Shown: positions 1 through 5,573 of the stretch, in pieces | Numbering within the stretch: the stretch's first letter is position 1 | Layout of the letters: each line of letters starts with the position of its first letter | Source of the DNA: Anaerolineales bacterium | GTDB lineage: Bacteria; Chloroflexota; Anaerolineae; Anaerolineales; Villigracilaceae | Direction: 5' to 3' | Length of the DNA: 13,331 nucleotides | Assembly: GCA_017882065.1 (NCBI GenBank) | Contig: JADGQD010000034.1 | Span: forward strand, 1-13,331 | The notes under the pieces: model-generated | What the model was told of the DNA's origin: nothing | Seen by the model: only the letters and a program-made list of their open reading frames with translations | Databases searched by the model: none | Position numbers and translations under genes: made by a program

Positions 1-99
1 CGCTCCAAGAAAACCTCCCATAAAGTGTGCCCAACCTTGACCACCTTTTGATAGTGAAATTTCAGCCAATTGATAGATACATTTTCCCCGATAGACCAT
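1..99 (-). pseudogene. Possible rhomboid-like membrane protein fragment, runs off left edge
   Basis: Reading leftward on the minus strand, the frame that opens after a stop codon at 118-120 gives a short peptide (first Met at 97-99) containing the segment GGQGWAHFMGGFLGA, which continues off the window. An Ala-His-x-x-Gly-Gly pattern followed by small residues is what the last catalytic helix of rhomboid serine proteases looks like. In a real rhomboid about 150 residues with several membrane helices and the catalytic Ser should precede this segment; here only about 27 codons precede it and the stop closes the frame. It is therefore either a truncated remnant or an unrelated small membrane protein that happens to carry the pattern. 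The evidence is one short motif, so the call is weak. Confidence 0.3.
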
Positions 100-104
100 A
101 TAAT
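99..104 (+). promoter_or_regulatory. Candidate -10 element for the LiaF-like operon
   Basis: A perfect TATAAT lies at 99-104 in an AT-rich stretch upstream of the first membrane-protein gene. At 17-bp spacing the -35 position (76-81) is GATACA, a weak match. A TTGATA at 70-75 is a better hexamer but sits 23 bp away, too far. It would leave a leader of about 115 nt before the ATG at 225. The region 100-224 holds no other gene that I can support. Confidence 0.35.
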
Positions 105-224
105 AAACTGGCAATGATTAATAGGCAATTTTCGCCTTGAGAATGGATGCAGCACTCAGAGTAACTTTTTTGTGTCTTTGGCGTACATACACTAGGAACC
201 TTATTTTCAATAAGGAGAAAACGT

Positions 225-749
225 ATGGATAAGAAAAACCGCACGCAGTTGGTTTTGGGCCTGCTCCTCATCCTGGTAGCAGGCTGGTTGATCGCTACCC
301 GCATCAAACCCGATCTGGCCAACATCCTCCACCTGACCTTTGACTGGCCGATGTGGGTCATGTTTGCTGGAGCTGCCCTCCTGGTAATCGGCCTGCTGGT
401 CGGTGAGCCAGACATGGCTATTCCAGCCTGTATTGTGGCGGGGATTGGCGGCATCCTGTACTATCAGAACGCCACCAACAACTGGGAGTCCTGGGCATAT
501 ATGTGGACACTGATCCCGGGCTTTGTCGGTGTAGGCAAAATCCTGTCTGGCATTATCGGCGGCGATTTCATGGCATGTTTACGGGAAGGTCTGAAATTAC
601 TGCTCATTTGCGCCATCATGTTTACCATCTTCGCCACCATCTTTGATGCCTGGACCATTTTTGGCTCATACAGCGCGTACGTCCCGATTGCCTTGCTCTT
701 CGTGCTGGGTATCTGGCTCATCGTGCGCGGCAGCATGCGGAACAAATAA
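225..749 (+). CDS. Small multi-pass membrane protein, LiaI/LiaF transmembrane-domain-like
   Basis: A 174-residue, very hydrophobic protein with about six predicted membrane segments (roughly residues 8-25, 43-60, 64-80, 92-110, 123-140 and 150-168) and short polar loops. The opening helix after a Lys/Arg-rich N-terminus, and the repeated small-residue helices, resemble the LiaI/LiaF-type transmembrane region found in envelope-stress modules. Two segments carry an Ile-Pro motif followed by Gly-rich helix (residues 66-78 and 98-107), which recurs in the third gene of this operon. The start is set by AAGGAG at 212-217, seven bases before the ATG. It is the first gene of a three-gene operon, with only 14 nt to the next gene. 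No catalytic residues are visible; a role in sensing or scaffolding at the membrane is inferred from the neighbour only. Confidence 0.75.
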   Translation: MDKKNRTQLVLGLLLILVAGWLIATRIKPDLANILHLTFDWPMWVMFAGAALLVIGLLVGEPDMAIPACIVAGIGGILYYQNATNNWESWAYMWTLIPGFVGVGKILSGIIGGDFMACLREGLKLLLICAIMFTIFATIFDAWTIFGSYSAYVPIALLFVLGIWLIVRGSMRNK

Positions 750-763
750 GAAAGGATATTAAC

Positions 764-1552
764 ATGCACAGACGAGGTAATCTCTTTTGGGGTAGCATAC
801 TGATCGTGCTAGCCGGACTGCTTCTGTTGAAGCAAATGGGTGTTATTGTCGGCGATATCTTCGGCTATTTCTTTCCGCTTCTGATCATCGCATTCGGTGT
901 CTGGCTGATTGTCGGTTTCTTCGCCAGGAATCAGCCGGTCGAAGGCGAACAGGTGTCCATCCCCCTCGAGGGAGCTGCAAGTGCCTATGTCAAACTTGAC
1001 CACGGCGCGGGCAGGCTCACCCTGCGCTCCGGTGCCGGGTCCGGTGAAATCGTCAACGGCACTTTCGGCAACGGGCTGAGCTTCAAGAGCCACGTGGAGG
1101 GTGGCCGGATGGAGGTCAAACTGCGCACCTCGCAACAGGCCTGGGCATGGTGGCCGGGTGCGAGCCTGGACTGGGACATTCGCCTCAACCGCGATATCCC
1201 GCTGAGTTTGAAGATCGACAGCGGAGCGAGCGCCTCGATCCTTGACCTGAGAGATCTCAAAGTCACCGACTTGGATATTGACACCGGTGCGAGCAGCACC
1301 GAACTGACCCTGCCCGCCAATGCCGGAAACACGCATGTAGATATTGACACTGGCGCTTCGTCGCTCAAGGTCAGCATCCCCTCGGGCGTGGCGGCCAGCA
1401 TCCGGGTCAAGAGCGGCATCGCTTCCGTCAACGTTAATCCCCGTTTTCCCCGCCTTGACGGCGGCTTGTATCAATCCACCGACTACAGCACGGCAGCCAA
1501 CCGCGTCGACATGACCATTGACGCCGGTGTCGGTTCGATTGAAGTTAACTAG
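764..1552 (+). CDS. LiaF-like membrane protein with C-terminal toastrack/adhesin-like beta domain
   Basis: A 262-residue protein in two parts. Residues 1-53 hold two membrane helices of the LiaI/LiaF type. Residues 60-262 form a soluble beta-rich domain with repeated strands carrying a D-x-G-A-[SG]-like turn: DHGAG (79-83), DSGAS (152-156), DTGAS (173-177), DTGAS (195-199) and DAGVG (253-257). This is the look of the right-handed beta 'toastrack' domains (DUF4097 and LiaF C-terminal families), which in Firmicutes LiaF hold a histidine kinase inactive. No kinase or response regulator is present in this window, so the partner is unknown. The start is supported by AAAGGA at 751-756. It is the only gene of the operon with a large non-membrane domain, so it is the likeliest sensor or ligand-binding part of the set. 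Confidence 0.8.
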   Translation: MHRRGNLFWGSILIVLAGLLLLKQMGVIVGDIFGYFFPLLIIAFGVWLIVGFFARNQPVEGEQVSIPLEGAASAYVKLDHGAGRLTLRSGAGSGEIVNGTFGNGLSFKSHVEGGRMEVKLRTSQQAWAWWPGASLDWDIRLNRDIPLSLKIDSGASASILDLRDLKVTDLDIDTGASSTELTLPANAGNTHVDIDTGASSLKVSIPSGVAASIRVKSGIASVNVNPRFPRLDGGLYQSTDYSTAANRVDMTIDAGVGSIEVN

Positions 1553-1563
1553 AGGAGAACAAA

Positions 1564-2175
1564 ATGAAACGTTTCGATTACCGTATTCTGATCGGCTCGG
1601 CGTTGATCCTGGGCGGCATTCTGATGCTGCTGGACAAGACTGGCGTTCTAAAAGGCGCCACCGGTTTTTTCTGGGCCGGATTGCTGGCAATCGGTGCGGG
1701 CATCTTCCTGTTCTGGTTCTTCAGCGACCACTCGAAATGGTGGGCCGCCATCCCCGGTTTCACGCTGGCCGGTATGGCCGCTTCAACTCTGCTATTGGAC
1801 AGGATCGGCTGGGGCGGGCTGGCTTTCCTGGGCGGCATCGGCGTGGGTTTCTGGGCTGTGTATCTCCGCCAACGGGCTCAATGGTGGGCCATCATCCCCG
1901 GCGGTGTGCTGCTCACCCTGGGATTCACTTCTGCGCTGACAGAAGCTTTCAACGTTGTTGAGACCGGCGGTGTGTTCTTCGTCGGCCTGGGACTCACATT
2001 CCTGCTGGTGGCCCTGCTGGCAAAGATGAAGTGGGCTTTCATCCCGGCCGCGGTGCTGCTCCTGCTTGGGTTTTTCCTTGGCACACCGTTTGTCGGCGTT
2101 CTGGAATATGCCTGGATCGGCATCCTGTTGATCGCAGGTATTGTGCTGGTGATCAGCGCAGTCAGATCGAATTAG
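1564..2175 (+). CDS. Multi-pass membrane protein with triple internal repeat, LiaF-TM-like
   Basis: A 203-residue protein that is nearly all membrane helix, about seven or eight segments. The N-terminal 50 residues (two helices, after a short basic start) match the style of the N-terminal helices of the preceding gene. After this, a motif of one or two Trp, Ile-Pro and a Gly/Leu-rich helix occurs three times at close to 50-residue steps: KWWAAIPGF (58-66), QWWAIIPGG (106-114) and KWAFIPAAV (156-164), suggesting growth by internal duplication. The start is supported by AGAGGAG at 1551-1557, and the gene is separated by only 11 nt from its neighbour. The operon ends just downstream at the hairpin at 2196-2224. 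No enzymatic motif is visible; function unknown beyond the association with a LiaF-like protein. Confidence 0.75.
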   Translation: MKRFDYRILIGSALILGGILMLLDKTGVLKGATGFFWAGLLAIGAGIFLFWFFSDHSKWWAAIPGFTLAGMAASTLLLDRIGWGGLAFLGGIGVGFWAVYLRQRAQWWAIIPGGVLLTLGFTSALTEAFNVVETGGVFFVGLGLTFLLVALLAKMKWAFIPAAVLLLLGFFLGTPFVGVLEYAWIGILLIAGIVLVISAVRSN

Positions 2176-2195
2176 CTTTTCCCTTATTCAAAGAG

Positions 2196-2224
2196 ACAAC
2201 CCCTTGCCGAAAGCGAGGGGTTGT
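2196..2224 (+). terminator. Hairpin terminator between convergent operons
   Basis: A 12-bp stem (2196-2207 with 2213-2224, one G-T pair at 2205/2215) with a five-base CGAAA loop is followed by a T-rich tail (TTGGTTTC). It sits 20 nt after the last membrane-protein gene. On the other strand the same stem lies 26 nt past the stop of the nifU-like gene and is followed by CTCTTTG, so it may serve both directions. Confidence 0.85.
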
Positions 2225-2249
2225 TTGGTTTCTATCTCACAAGCATGAA

Positions 2250-2498
2250 TTAAACCGATTCCACACTTTTGATATCCGGGAAGAACTGACGCACCGTCCC
2301 CTCCACCCAACCATGCAGCGTGGACGGCGAAAGGGGGCAGCCCAGGCAGGAACCGCCCAGATGTACTTTCAGAACCTTCCCGTCAAATGAGACGTATTCG
2401 GCGGAACCGCCATGGAATGTCTCGATATAGGCGCTTAACTGTTCGACCAGCGCCTTCATTTGGATTTCGGCTTTCGGGTCTACTCCGCTCTCAGACAT
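2250..2498 (-). CDS. NifU C-terminal-domain Fe-S scaffold protein
   Basis: An 82-residue stand-alone NifU C-terminal (Nfu-type) domain. The Fe-S ligand motif GSCLGCPLS (C-x2-C, residues about 49-57) is intact and is followed by the typical helix and the Phe-Pro-[DE]-Ile ending. Proteins of this kind carry a [4Fe-4S] cluster between two subunits and hand it to target enzymes. The length is normal for the single-domain form, and the N-terminal IscU-like and ferredoxin-like domains of full NifU are absent. GAGGAG at 2507-2512 lies eight bases before the ATG and overlaps the stop codon of the upstream cNMP-domain gene, so the two are almost surely co-transcribed and translationally coupled. Confidence 0.88.
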   Translation of the reverse strand: MSESGVDPKAEIQMKALVEQLSAYIETFHGGSAEYVSFDGKVLKVHLGGSCLGCPLSPSTLHGWVEGTVRQFFPDIKSVESV

Positions 2499-2510
2499 GG
2501 TAATGGCTCC

Positions 2511-2984
2511 TCAGTTATCTGGTTGCTGGCGCATCCCGTTTGCCAACATAGAATTCACACGGCCTTGTTGACTATGCTGGCGTTCAGCGATGATGGCCGA
2601 CAACCGGTCCAGGATGACCTTGCCCAGTTCAGGGTGCTTTTCGCACAACATTCGCAGGTCCGCGCCGCGGATGCGCAGAACTTCGCTATCCAGTGCACAG
2701 ACCGCCCCGGAGGTATAAGTCGGGTTGCCCAACGCCGCCGACCAGCCAAAAATACCACCTGGCTGGACGTGCGTCATGTTCATCATCGGCCCATCGTCCG
2801 GTTTGTAGCGGATGGTTAATTCTCCCGACACCACTAGGTAGAGATATTCTGCATAGTCACCCTGCTCAAAAACAACTGTCCCCGCCACCCAGGTTTGGGG
2901 AGCGAAAAACGGTGCCAGAAACTGAATTTCTGCCGCGCTTAGACCGGTGAAAAAGACAAGGTGAGTGTATTTCTCGAGGTTCAT
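2511..2984 (-). CDS. Stand-alone cyclic-nucleotide-binding-domain protein (Crp/Fnr N-terminal domain only)
   Basis: A 157-residue protein consisting of one cNMP-binding beta-barrel (residues about 6-120: a typical opening helix, then VFEQGD, YLVVSGELTI and the GGIFGWSAALG region) and a C-terminal helix (about 118-135). There is no helix-turn-helix domain, so unlike Crp or Fnr it should not bind DNA itself. In the ligand cassette the usual Gly-Glu and the phosphate-contacting Arg are not seen: the equivalent stretch reads FGWSAALGNPTYTSGAV, so cAMP binding in the classical way is doubtful. No good Shine-Dalgarno precedes the ATG; a TATAAT lies one base upstream of it (2986-2991), so the message could have another promoter or be read with almost no leader. 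An upstream in-frame stop at 3003-3005 limits any extension. It is the first gene of the pair with the nifU-like gene. Confidence 0.85.
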   Translation of the reverse strand: MNLEKYTHLVFFTGLSAAEIQFLAPFFAPQTWVAGTVVFEQGDYAEYLYLVVSGELTIRYKPDDGPMMNMTHVQPGGIFGWSAALGNPTYTSGAVCALDSEVLRIRGADLRMLCEKHPELGKVILDRLSAIIAERQHSQQGRVNSMLANGMRQQPDN

Positions 2985-3069
2985 GATTATATAGGATATT
3001 AGTCAAAGCGGCCTTTCCTTTCTAGTGGCAAACATCCTAAAAGACCAGACATTCGTCCGTGTGTTATGT

Positions 3070-3082
3070 CATGAACTTCATG
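3070..3082. promoter_or_regulatory. Perfect palindrome CATGAA-C-TTCATG, candidate operator of the sigma factor gene
   Basis: In the 148-nt gap between the divergent cNMP-domain and sigma-factor genes there is a 13-base perfect dyad, with an extra A-T and T-A match two bases further out on each side. It covers the position where a -35 element would lie for the TATACT at 3092-3097. It fits neither the FNR (TTGAT-N4-ATCAA) nor the Crp (TGTGA-N6-TCACA) consensus. Confidence 0.45.
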
Positions 3083-3091
3083 TGATTCGAG

Positions 3092-3097
3092 TATACT
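3092..3097 (+). promoter_or_regulatory. Candidate -10 element for the ECF sigma operon
   Basis: TATACT lies 36 nt before the sigma-factor start codon. No good -35 hexamer is found at 16-18 bp; that place is taken by the palindrome at 3070-3082. The promoter could depend on an activator or an alternative sigma factor. Confidence 0.35.
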
Positions 3098-3132
3098 CTG
3101 AATAGCAACTTTTTGGCTGAGGATATCATCTA

Positions 3133-3738
3133 ATGAGTGAGAACAAAACTGAAATATCGGTCGAGGCTCTGCGCGCCGGAGACCGGGAAGAATTTTCCAG
3201 GTTGGTAGACACCTACTCCGGGCCTATCTACCGGCTGGCGCTAAAAATGCTTGGCATTCCGACGGATGCCGAGGATGTGTTGCAGAATACCTTCCTGAAG
3301 GCTTTCCAACACCTGAAAGAATTCGAAGGCCGCTCCAGCCTGTCCACCTGGCTCTACCGGATTGCCTCCAACGAAGCCCTGATGCTTTTACGCAAACACC
3401 GCCCTGAGATCACTCTCAGCGACGCTGCGCCGGAAGACGATGATAACAGCGATTATTCTCCGGCCCAATTCACCGACTGGTGCTGTTTGCCGGAAGACGA
3501 ATTCCTTTCGTCCGAATCCCAGGCTGCCTTGGACCGCGCCGTCCAGCATCTGCCGGAGACCCAGCGCATCGTTTTCGTTCTGCGCGATATCGAAGGCCTA
3601 TCCATCCAGGAGACCAGTGAGGCGCTCAACTTGAGCGAGACTGCCGTCAAGACCCGTCTGCTGCGTGCCCGCTTACGCCTGCGGGAGGAACTCAGCACAT
3701 ATTATGGCGAACGGCTCGACAAAAGGAGTAAAGAATGA
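3133..3738 (+). CDS. ECF-type RNA polymerase sigma factor (RpoE-like)
   Basis: A 201-residue two-domain sigma factor. Region 2 (about residues 20-90) shows the standard pattern: the aliphatic helix after EEFSRLVDTYSG, DAEDVLQNTFLKAF for core binding, and GRSSLSTWLYRIASNEAL for -10 recognition. A linker rich in Asp/Glu (about 92-125) connects to region 4 (about 132-185), with LPETQRIVFVLRDIEGLS and the helix-turn-helix SIQETSEALNLSETAVKTRL. Length and layout are normal for ECF factors. GAGGA at 3119-3123 supports the ATG. Its stop overlaps the start of the anti-sigma gene (ATGA), the usual arrangement for stoichiometric production. It should direct RNA polymerase to a small stress regulon when the anti-sigma factor lets go; the trigger is probably redox or envelope stress, judged from the neighbours. 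Confidence 0.93.
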   Translation: MSENKTEISVEALRAGDREEFSRLVDTYSGPIYRLALKMLGIPTDAEDVLQNTFLKAFQHLKEFEGRSSLSTWLYRIASNEALMLLRKHRPEITLSDAAPEDDDNSDYSPAQFTDWCCLPEDEFLSSESQAALDRAVQHLPETQRIVFVLRDIEGLSIQETSEALNLSETAVKTRLLRARLRLREELSTYYGERLDKRSKE

Positions 3739-3995
3739 TCGAACATGAACATTCCAAATGCCGATCCCTGCTGGGCTCCCTGTCCGATTTTGTAGACGGA
3801 ACGCTTGGCGAAGAACTGTGTGAAGCGATCGAACGCCACGTTGCCGAATGCCAGAACTGCCACGTTGTTGTAGATACCCTGCGCAAGACCATATCCCTTT
3901 ATCATGAATCTGCTGCGGAAGCGGGCGAGGTGCCGGTCGCGGTACGCGAGCGACTCTTCCGGACCCTGAACCTGGACGATTATATCCGGCACTAA
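3735..3995 (+). CDS. Zinc-finger (ZAS/zf-HC2) anti-sigma factor
   Basis: An 86-residue soluble protein with no membrane helix. The core H-x3-C-x2-C motif is H35, C39, C42, with an additional Cys at position 9. The spacing C9-H35-C39-C42 is the same step pattern as remembered for the zinc site of the redox-sensing anti-sigma RsrA, although the extra disulfide-partner cysteines of RsrA are not all evident; C29 is the other Cys present. The family wraps around its ECF sigma factor and lets it go when the zinc site is oxidised or otherwise disturbed. The start is fixed by the ATGA overlap with the sigma gene and AAGGAG at 3723-3728. The lack of a transmembrane anchor points to sensing a cytoplasmic signal. 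Confidence 0.9.
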   Translation: MIEHEHSKCRSLLGSLSDFVDGTLGEELCEAIERHVAECQNCHVVVDTLRKTISLYHESAAEAGEVPVAVRERLFRTLNLDDYIRH

Positions 3996-3997
3996 CC

Positions 3998-4017
3998 GGC
4001 AACCTTTCGCGGTTGCC
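3998..4017 (+). other. Hairpin after the anti-sigma gene
   Basis: A perfect 7-bp stem (GGCAACC with GGTTGCC) and a six-base loop begin two bases after the anti-sigma stop codon. No T-run follows, so it is not a classical terminator; it could protect the upstream message or lower expression of the following thioredoxin gene. Confidence 0.4.
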
Positions 4018-4069
4018 CCGGAAGCCGATCTGATAGCCGCCATTCAACAAACATTGCAATAGGAACCGT

Positions 4070-4092
4070 GGAGCAGGGTTCAATCCTGCTCC
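4070..4092 (+). other. Hairpin directly upstream of the TlpA-like gene
   Basis: A perfect 8-bp stem (GGAGCAGG with CCTGCTCC) around a seven-base GTTCAAT loop ends 12 nt before the ATG at 4105. The only purine-rich sequence near that start is inside this stem or its loop, so the structure may control translation of the thioredoxin gene. It has no T-tail and looks superficially like a tRNA T-arm, but the rest of a tRNA is absent. Confidence 0.4.
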
Positions 4093-4104
4093 GGGCTCCA
4101 TCAT

Positions 4105-4683
4105 ATGACCGAATCCAATAAAACAAACCGCCGTTTGACCCCTTTCATCACCTTAATCACCGCCGGGATTTTCCTTCTCGGCGTGAGCTTGATTCCGCTG
4201 CTGGCAAACGCCCAACAAAAAGCACTGGATAGCACGGCCCCAATCTTTCCTCCCATCACACTCGATTATCCTGCCCCGCAACTGACGCTGACCGACCTGC
4301 AAGGCAAACCCGTCTCAATCGAGGACTATCGCGGCCAGGTGATCCTGGTCAATAACTGGGCCACCTGGTGCCCGCCGTGCAAAACCGAGATGCCCGAGTT
4401 GCAGGCCTTCTATACCGCCCACGCCGCAGAAGGGTTTGTGGTAGTTGCCATCGAATCGGGTGAACCCGCCGACCAGGTGGCTTCCTTTGTACAGGAATAC
4501 GGAATGTCCTTCCCGGTCTGGCTCGACCCGCATGGCACGGCGCTGGAGATCTTCCAGAACTGGAACCTGCCCAGTTCCTATGTCATTGACAGGGATGGAA
4601 AAGTCCGCTTATCATGGACGGGTGCGATCAACCAGCCAACACTGGAACAATATATCACCCCGTTATTCGAGGAAATCAAATGA
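4105..4683 (+). CDS. TlpA/ResA-like thiol-disulfide oxidoreductase, membrane-anchored
   Basis: A 192-residue protein with a basic N-terminus and one hydrophobic segment (about residues 12-35, ending near LANAQQ) that acts as a signal anchor or cleavable signal peptide, followed by an AhpC/TSA-like thioredoxin fold (about 55-192). The active site is WCPPC at 88-92, and the cis-proline position is in LPSSYVID (P156). Proteins of this family act outside the membrane, reducing disulfides for cytochrome c maturation or for other exported proteins. It follows the sigma/anti-sigma pair on the same strand after a 109-nt gap with two hairpins, so it may be co-transcribed or separately controlled. No Shine-Dalgarno is seen near the ATG and an in-frame stop at 4060-4062 excludes a much longer form. 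The stop is followed directly by the truncated M20 gene. Confidence 0.88.
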   Translation: MTESNKTNRRLTPFITLITAGIFLLGVSLIPLLANAQQKALDSTAPIFPPITLDYPAPQLTLTDLQGKPVSIEDYRGQVILVNNWATWCPPCKTEMPELQAFYTAHAAEGFVVVAIESGEPADQVASFVQEYGMSFPVWLDPHGTALEIFQNWNLPSSYVIDRDGKVRLSWTGAINQPTLEQYITPLFEEIK

Positions 4684-4691
4684 ACGCAACC

Positions 4692-4781
4692 ATTGCCGGG
4701 CGGGTTGGTGGTGTCGAAGCGGATCAGGTCTTGGAGCAATTCGGAGGGGCGTTGATAGATGGGGGCGGTGGTCTTCGACAT
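4692..4781 (-). pseudogene. 5' stub of an M20-type metallopeptidase gene (truncated)
   Basis: On the minus strand an ATG at 4779-4781, preceded by AGGAG at ten bases, opens a frame whose first 30 residues end in ELLQDLIRFDTTNPPGN. This is the characteristic N-terminus of M20/ArgE/DapE-like peptidases and deacylases (L-x3-LIxFDTTNPPGNE). After the Asn the expected Glu and the rest of the roughly 400-residue enzyme are missing: the frame runs into the 3' end of the convergent tlpA gene. All metal ligands lie in the lost part, so the stub cannot be an active enzyme. Promoter and RBS still look intact, which suggests a fairly recent deletion or rearrangement with the junction at about 4684-4692. 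Confidence 0.75.
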
Positions 4782-4812
4782 GATCTTCTCCTGTGGGTTG
4801 TGGGGCAAAAAA

Positions 4813-4858
4813 TGACGCCTCCACGGCATATCTTATAGCAGAATGGGGACGGCGTCAA
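4813..4858 (-). promoter_or_regulatory. Promoter of the truncated M20 gene, with flanking inverted repeat
   Basis: On the minus strand a TTGACG -35 (4853-4858) and a TG-C-TATAAG extended -10 (4832-4840) lie 15 bp apart, about 50 nt before the stub's start codon. A perfect 7-bp inverted repeat (TGACGCC at 4813-4819, GGCGTCA at 4851-4857) brackets the -10 and overlaps the -35, the position of a possible operator. The 15-bp spacer is short, but the TG extension compensates. Confidence 0.45.
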
Positions 4859-4880
4859 AGGGAATTTCTGGGTACTGATT

Positions 4881-5573
4881 TCAACCGGGGTTGATTTTAT
4901 TGGCATGACGCAGGTGACGGGATCGGACAGACAACTTTCGGCGTATCCCAATCACCCATTTCCGTACCGAGGGGTTGCGTAATACCAATAACAGGATCAT
5001 GAAAATTCCCAACAAGAACGGCTTGAGAATATTCCCACGAAGGGCAAATAGATTACCCTTTTGAGCCAGGGCATAATGGAGCATGGAGATGATGGCGGCC
5101 GGATAGATCAGCCAGTGCAACCGCTTCCAATTCCTGCCCATCCGGCGGATGAAATAATCGAAGGAGGTAGCGGCCAGGGGGATGAGCATGAGCAGCGCAA
5201 TGGTCCCTACCAAGAGATAGAGCTTTTGCGTGATTAAGTCGAAGAGCTGTGAAAGATTAAAACCATAGTCCAGGCCGGCAAAAACCATCACGTGCAAAGA
5301 GGTGTACATGAAGGCGTATAGTCCCAAAGCGCGGCGGCGCTTGAGGAATTCAAGCCAGCCGAACAGAGAGTTGAACGGTGTGCAGGCCAGCGTGGCGATC
5401 AGGAAGTAGACGGCGATCCGCCCCAGCCGTTGCTCGATATCTTGGATGGGGTTGACGGATAACCTGCCAGCGAAATAGTCATAGAAAAGCCACGCCAGCG
5501 GCAGCCAGCCTAGAGTGTGGATGACGACCTGAAGCCAGGTGATTTTTGGCTTTGTCCTGCTAATAGTTGGCAC
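4881..5573 (-). CDS. msrQ: MsrQ, heme-binding membrane subunit of the MsrPQ methionine sulfoxide reductase
   Basis: A 230-residue ferric-reductase-like protein with about six membrane helices. The expected heme-ligand His residues are present in helices: H94 (TSLHVMVF), H153 (RLHWLIY) and H166 (SMLHYAL). Family members pass electrons from the respiratory chain through heme to MsrP, which reduces methionine sulfoxide on the outer face of the membrane. The start codon is GTG (5571-5573), with a weak GGGATGGA upstream, and the reading frame overlaps the end of msrP by 14 nt, so the two are translationally coupled. The protein ends in a short Arg/Lys-rich cytoplasmic tail. Length is normal for the family. 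Confidence 0.9.
   Translation of the reverse strand: MPTISRTKPKITWLQVVIHTLGWLPLAWLFYDYFAGRLSVNPIQDIEQRLGRIAVYFLIATLACTPFNSLFGWLEFLKRRRALGLYAFMYTSLHVMVFAGLDYGFNLSQLFDLITQKLYLLVGTIALLMLIPLAATSFDYFIRRMGRNWKRLHWLIYPAAIISMLHYALAQKGNLFALRGNILKPFLLGIFMILLLVLRNPSVRKWVIGIRRKLSVRSRHLRHANKINPG

Noticed and set aside
809..1690. 293-residue minus-strand frame opposite the LiaF-like gene
   Set aside because: It overlaps two plus-strand genes with RBS and coherent domain structure and has no recognisable fold of its own.
4024..4098. tRNA gene suggested by GGGTTCAATCCTGC...CTCCA
   Set aside because: The T-loop-like part is one base out of register, and no matching acceptor, D or anticodon arm lies upstream. 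It is a simple 8-bp hairpin.
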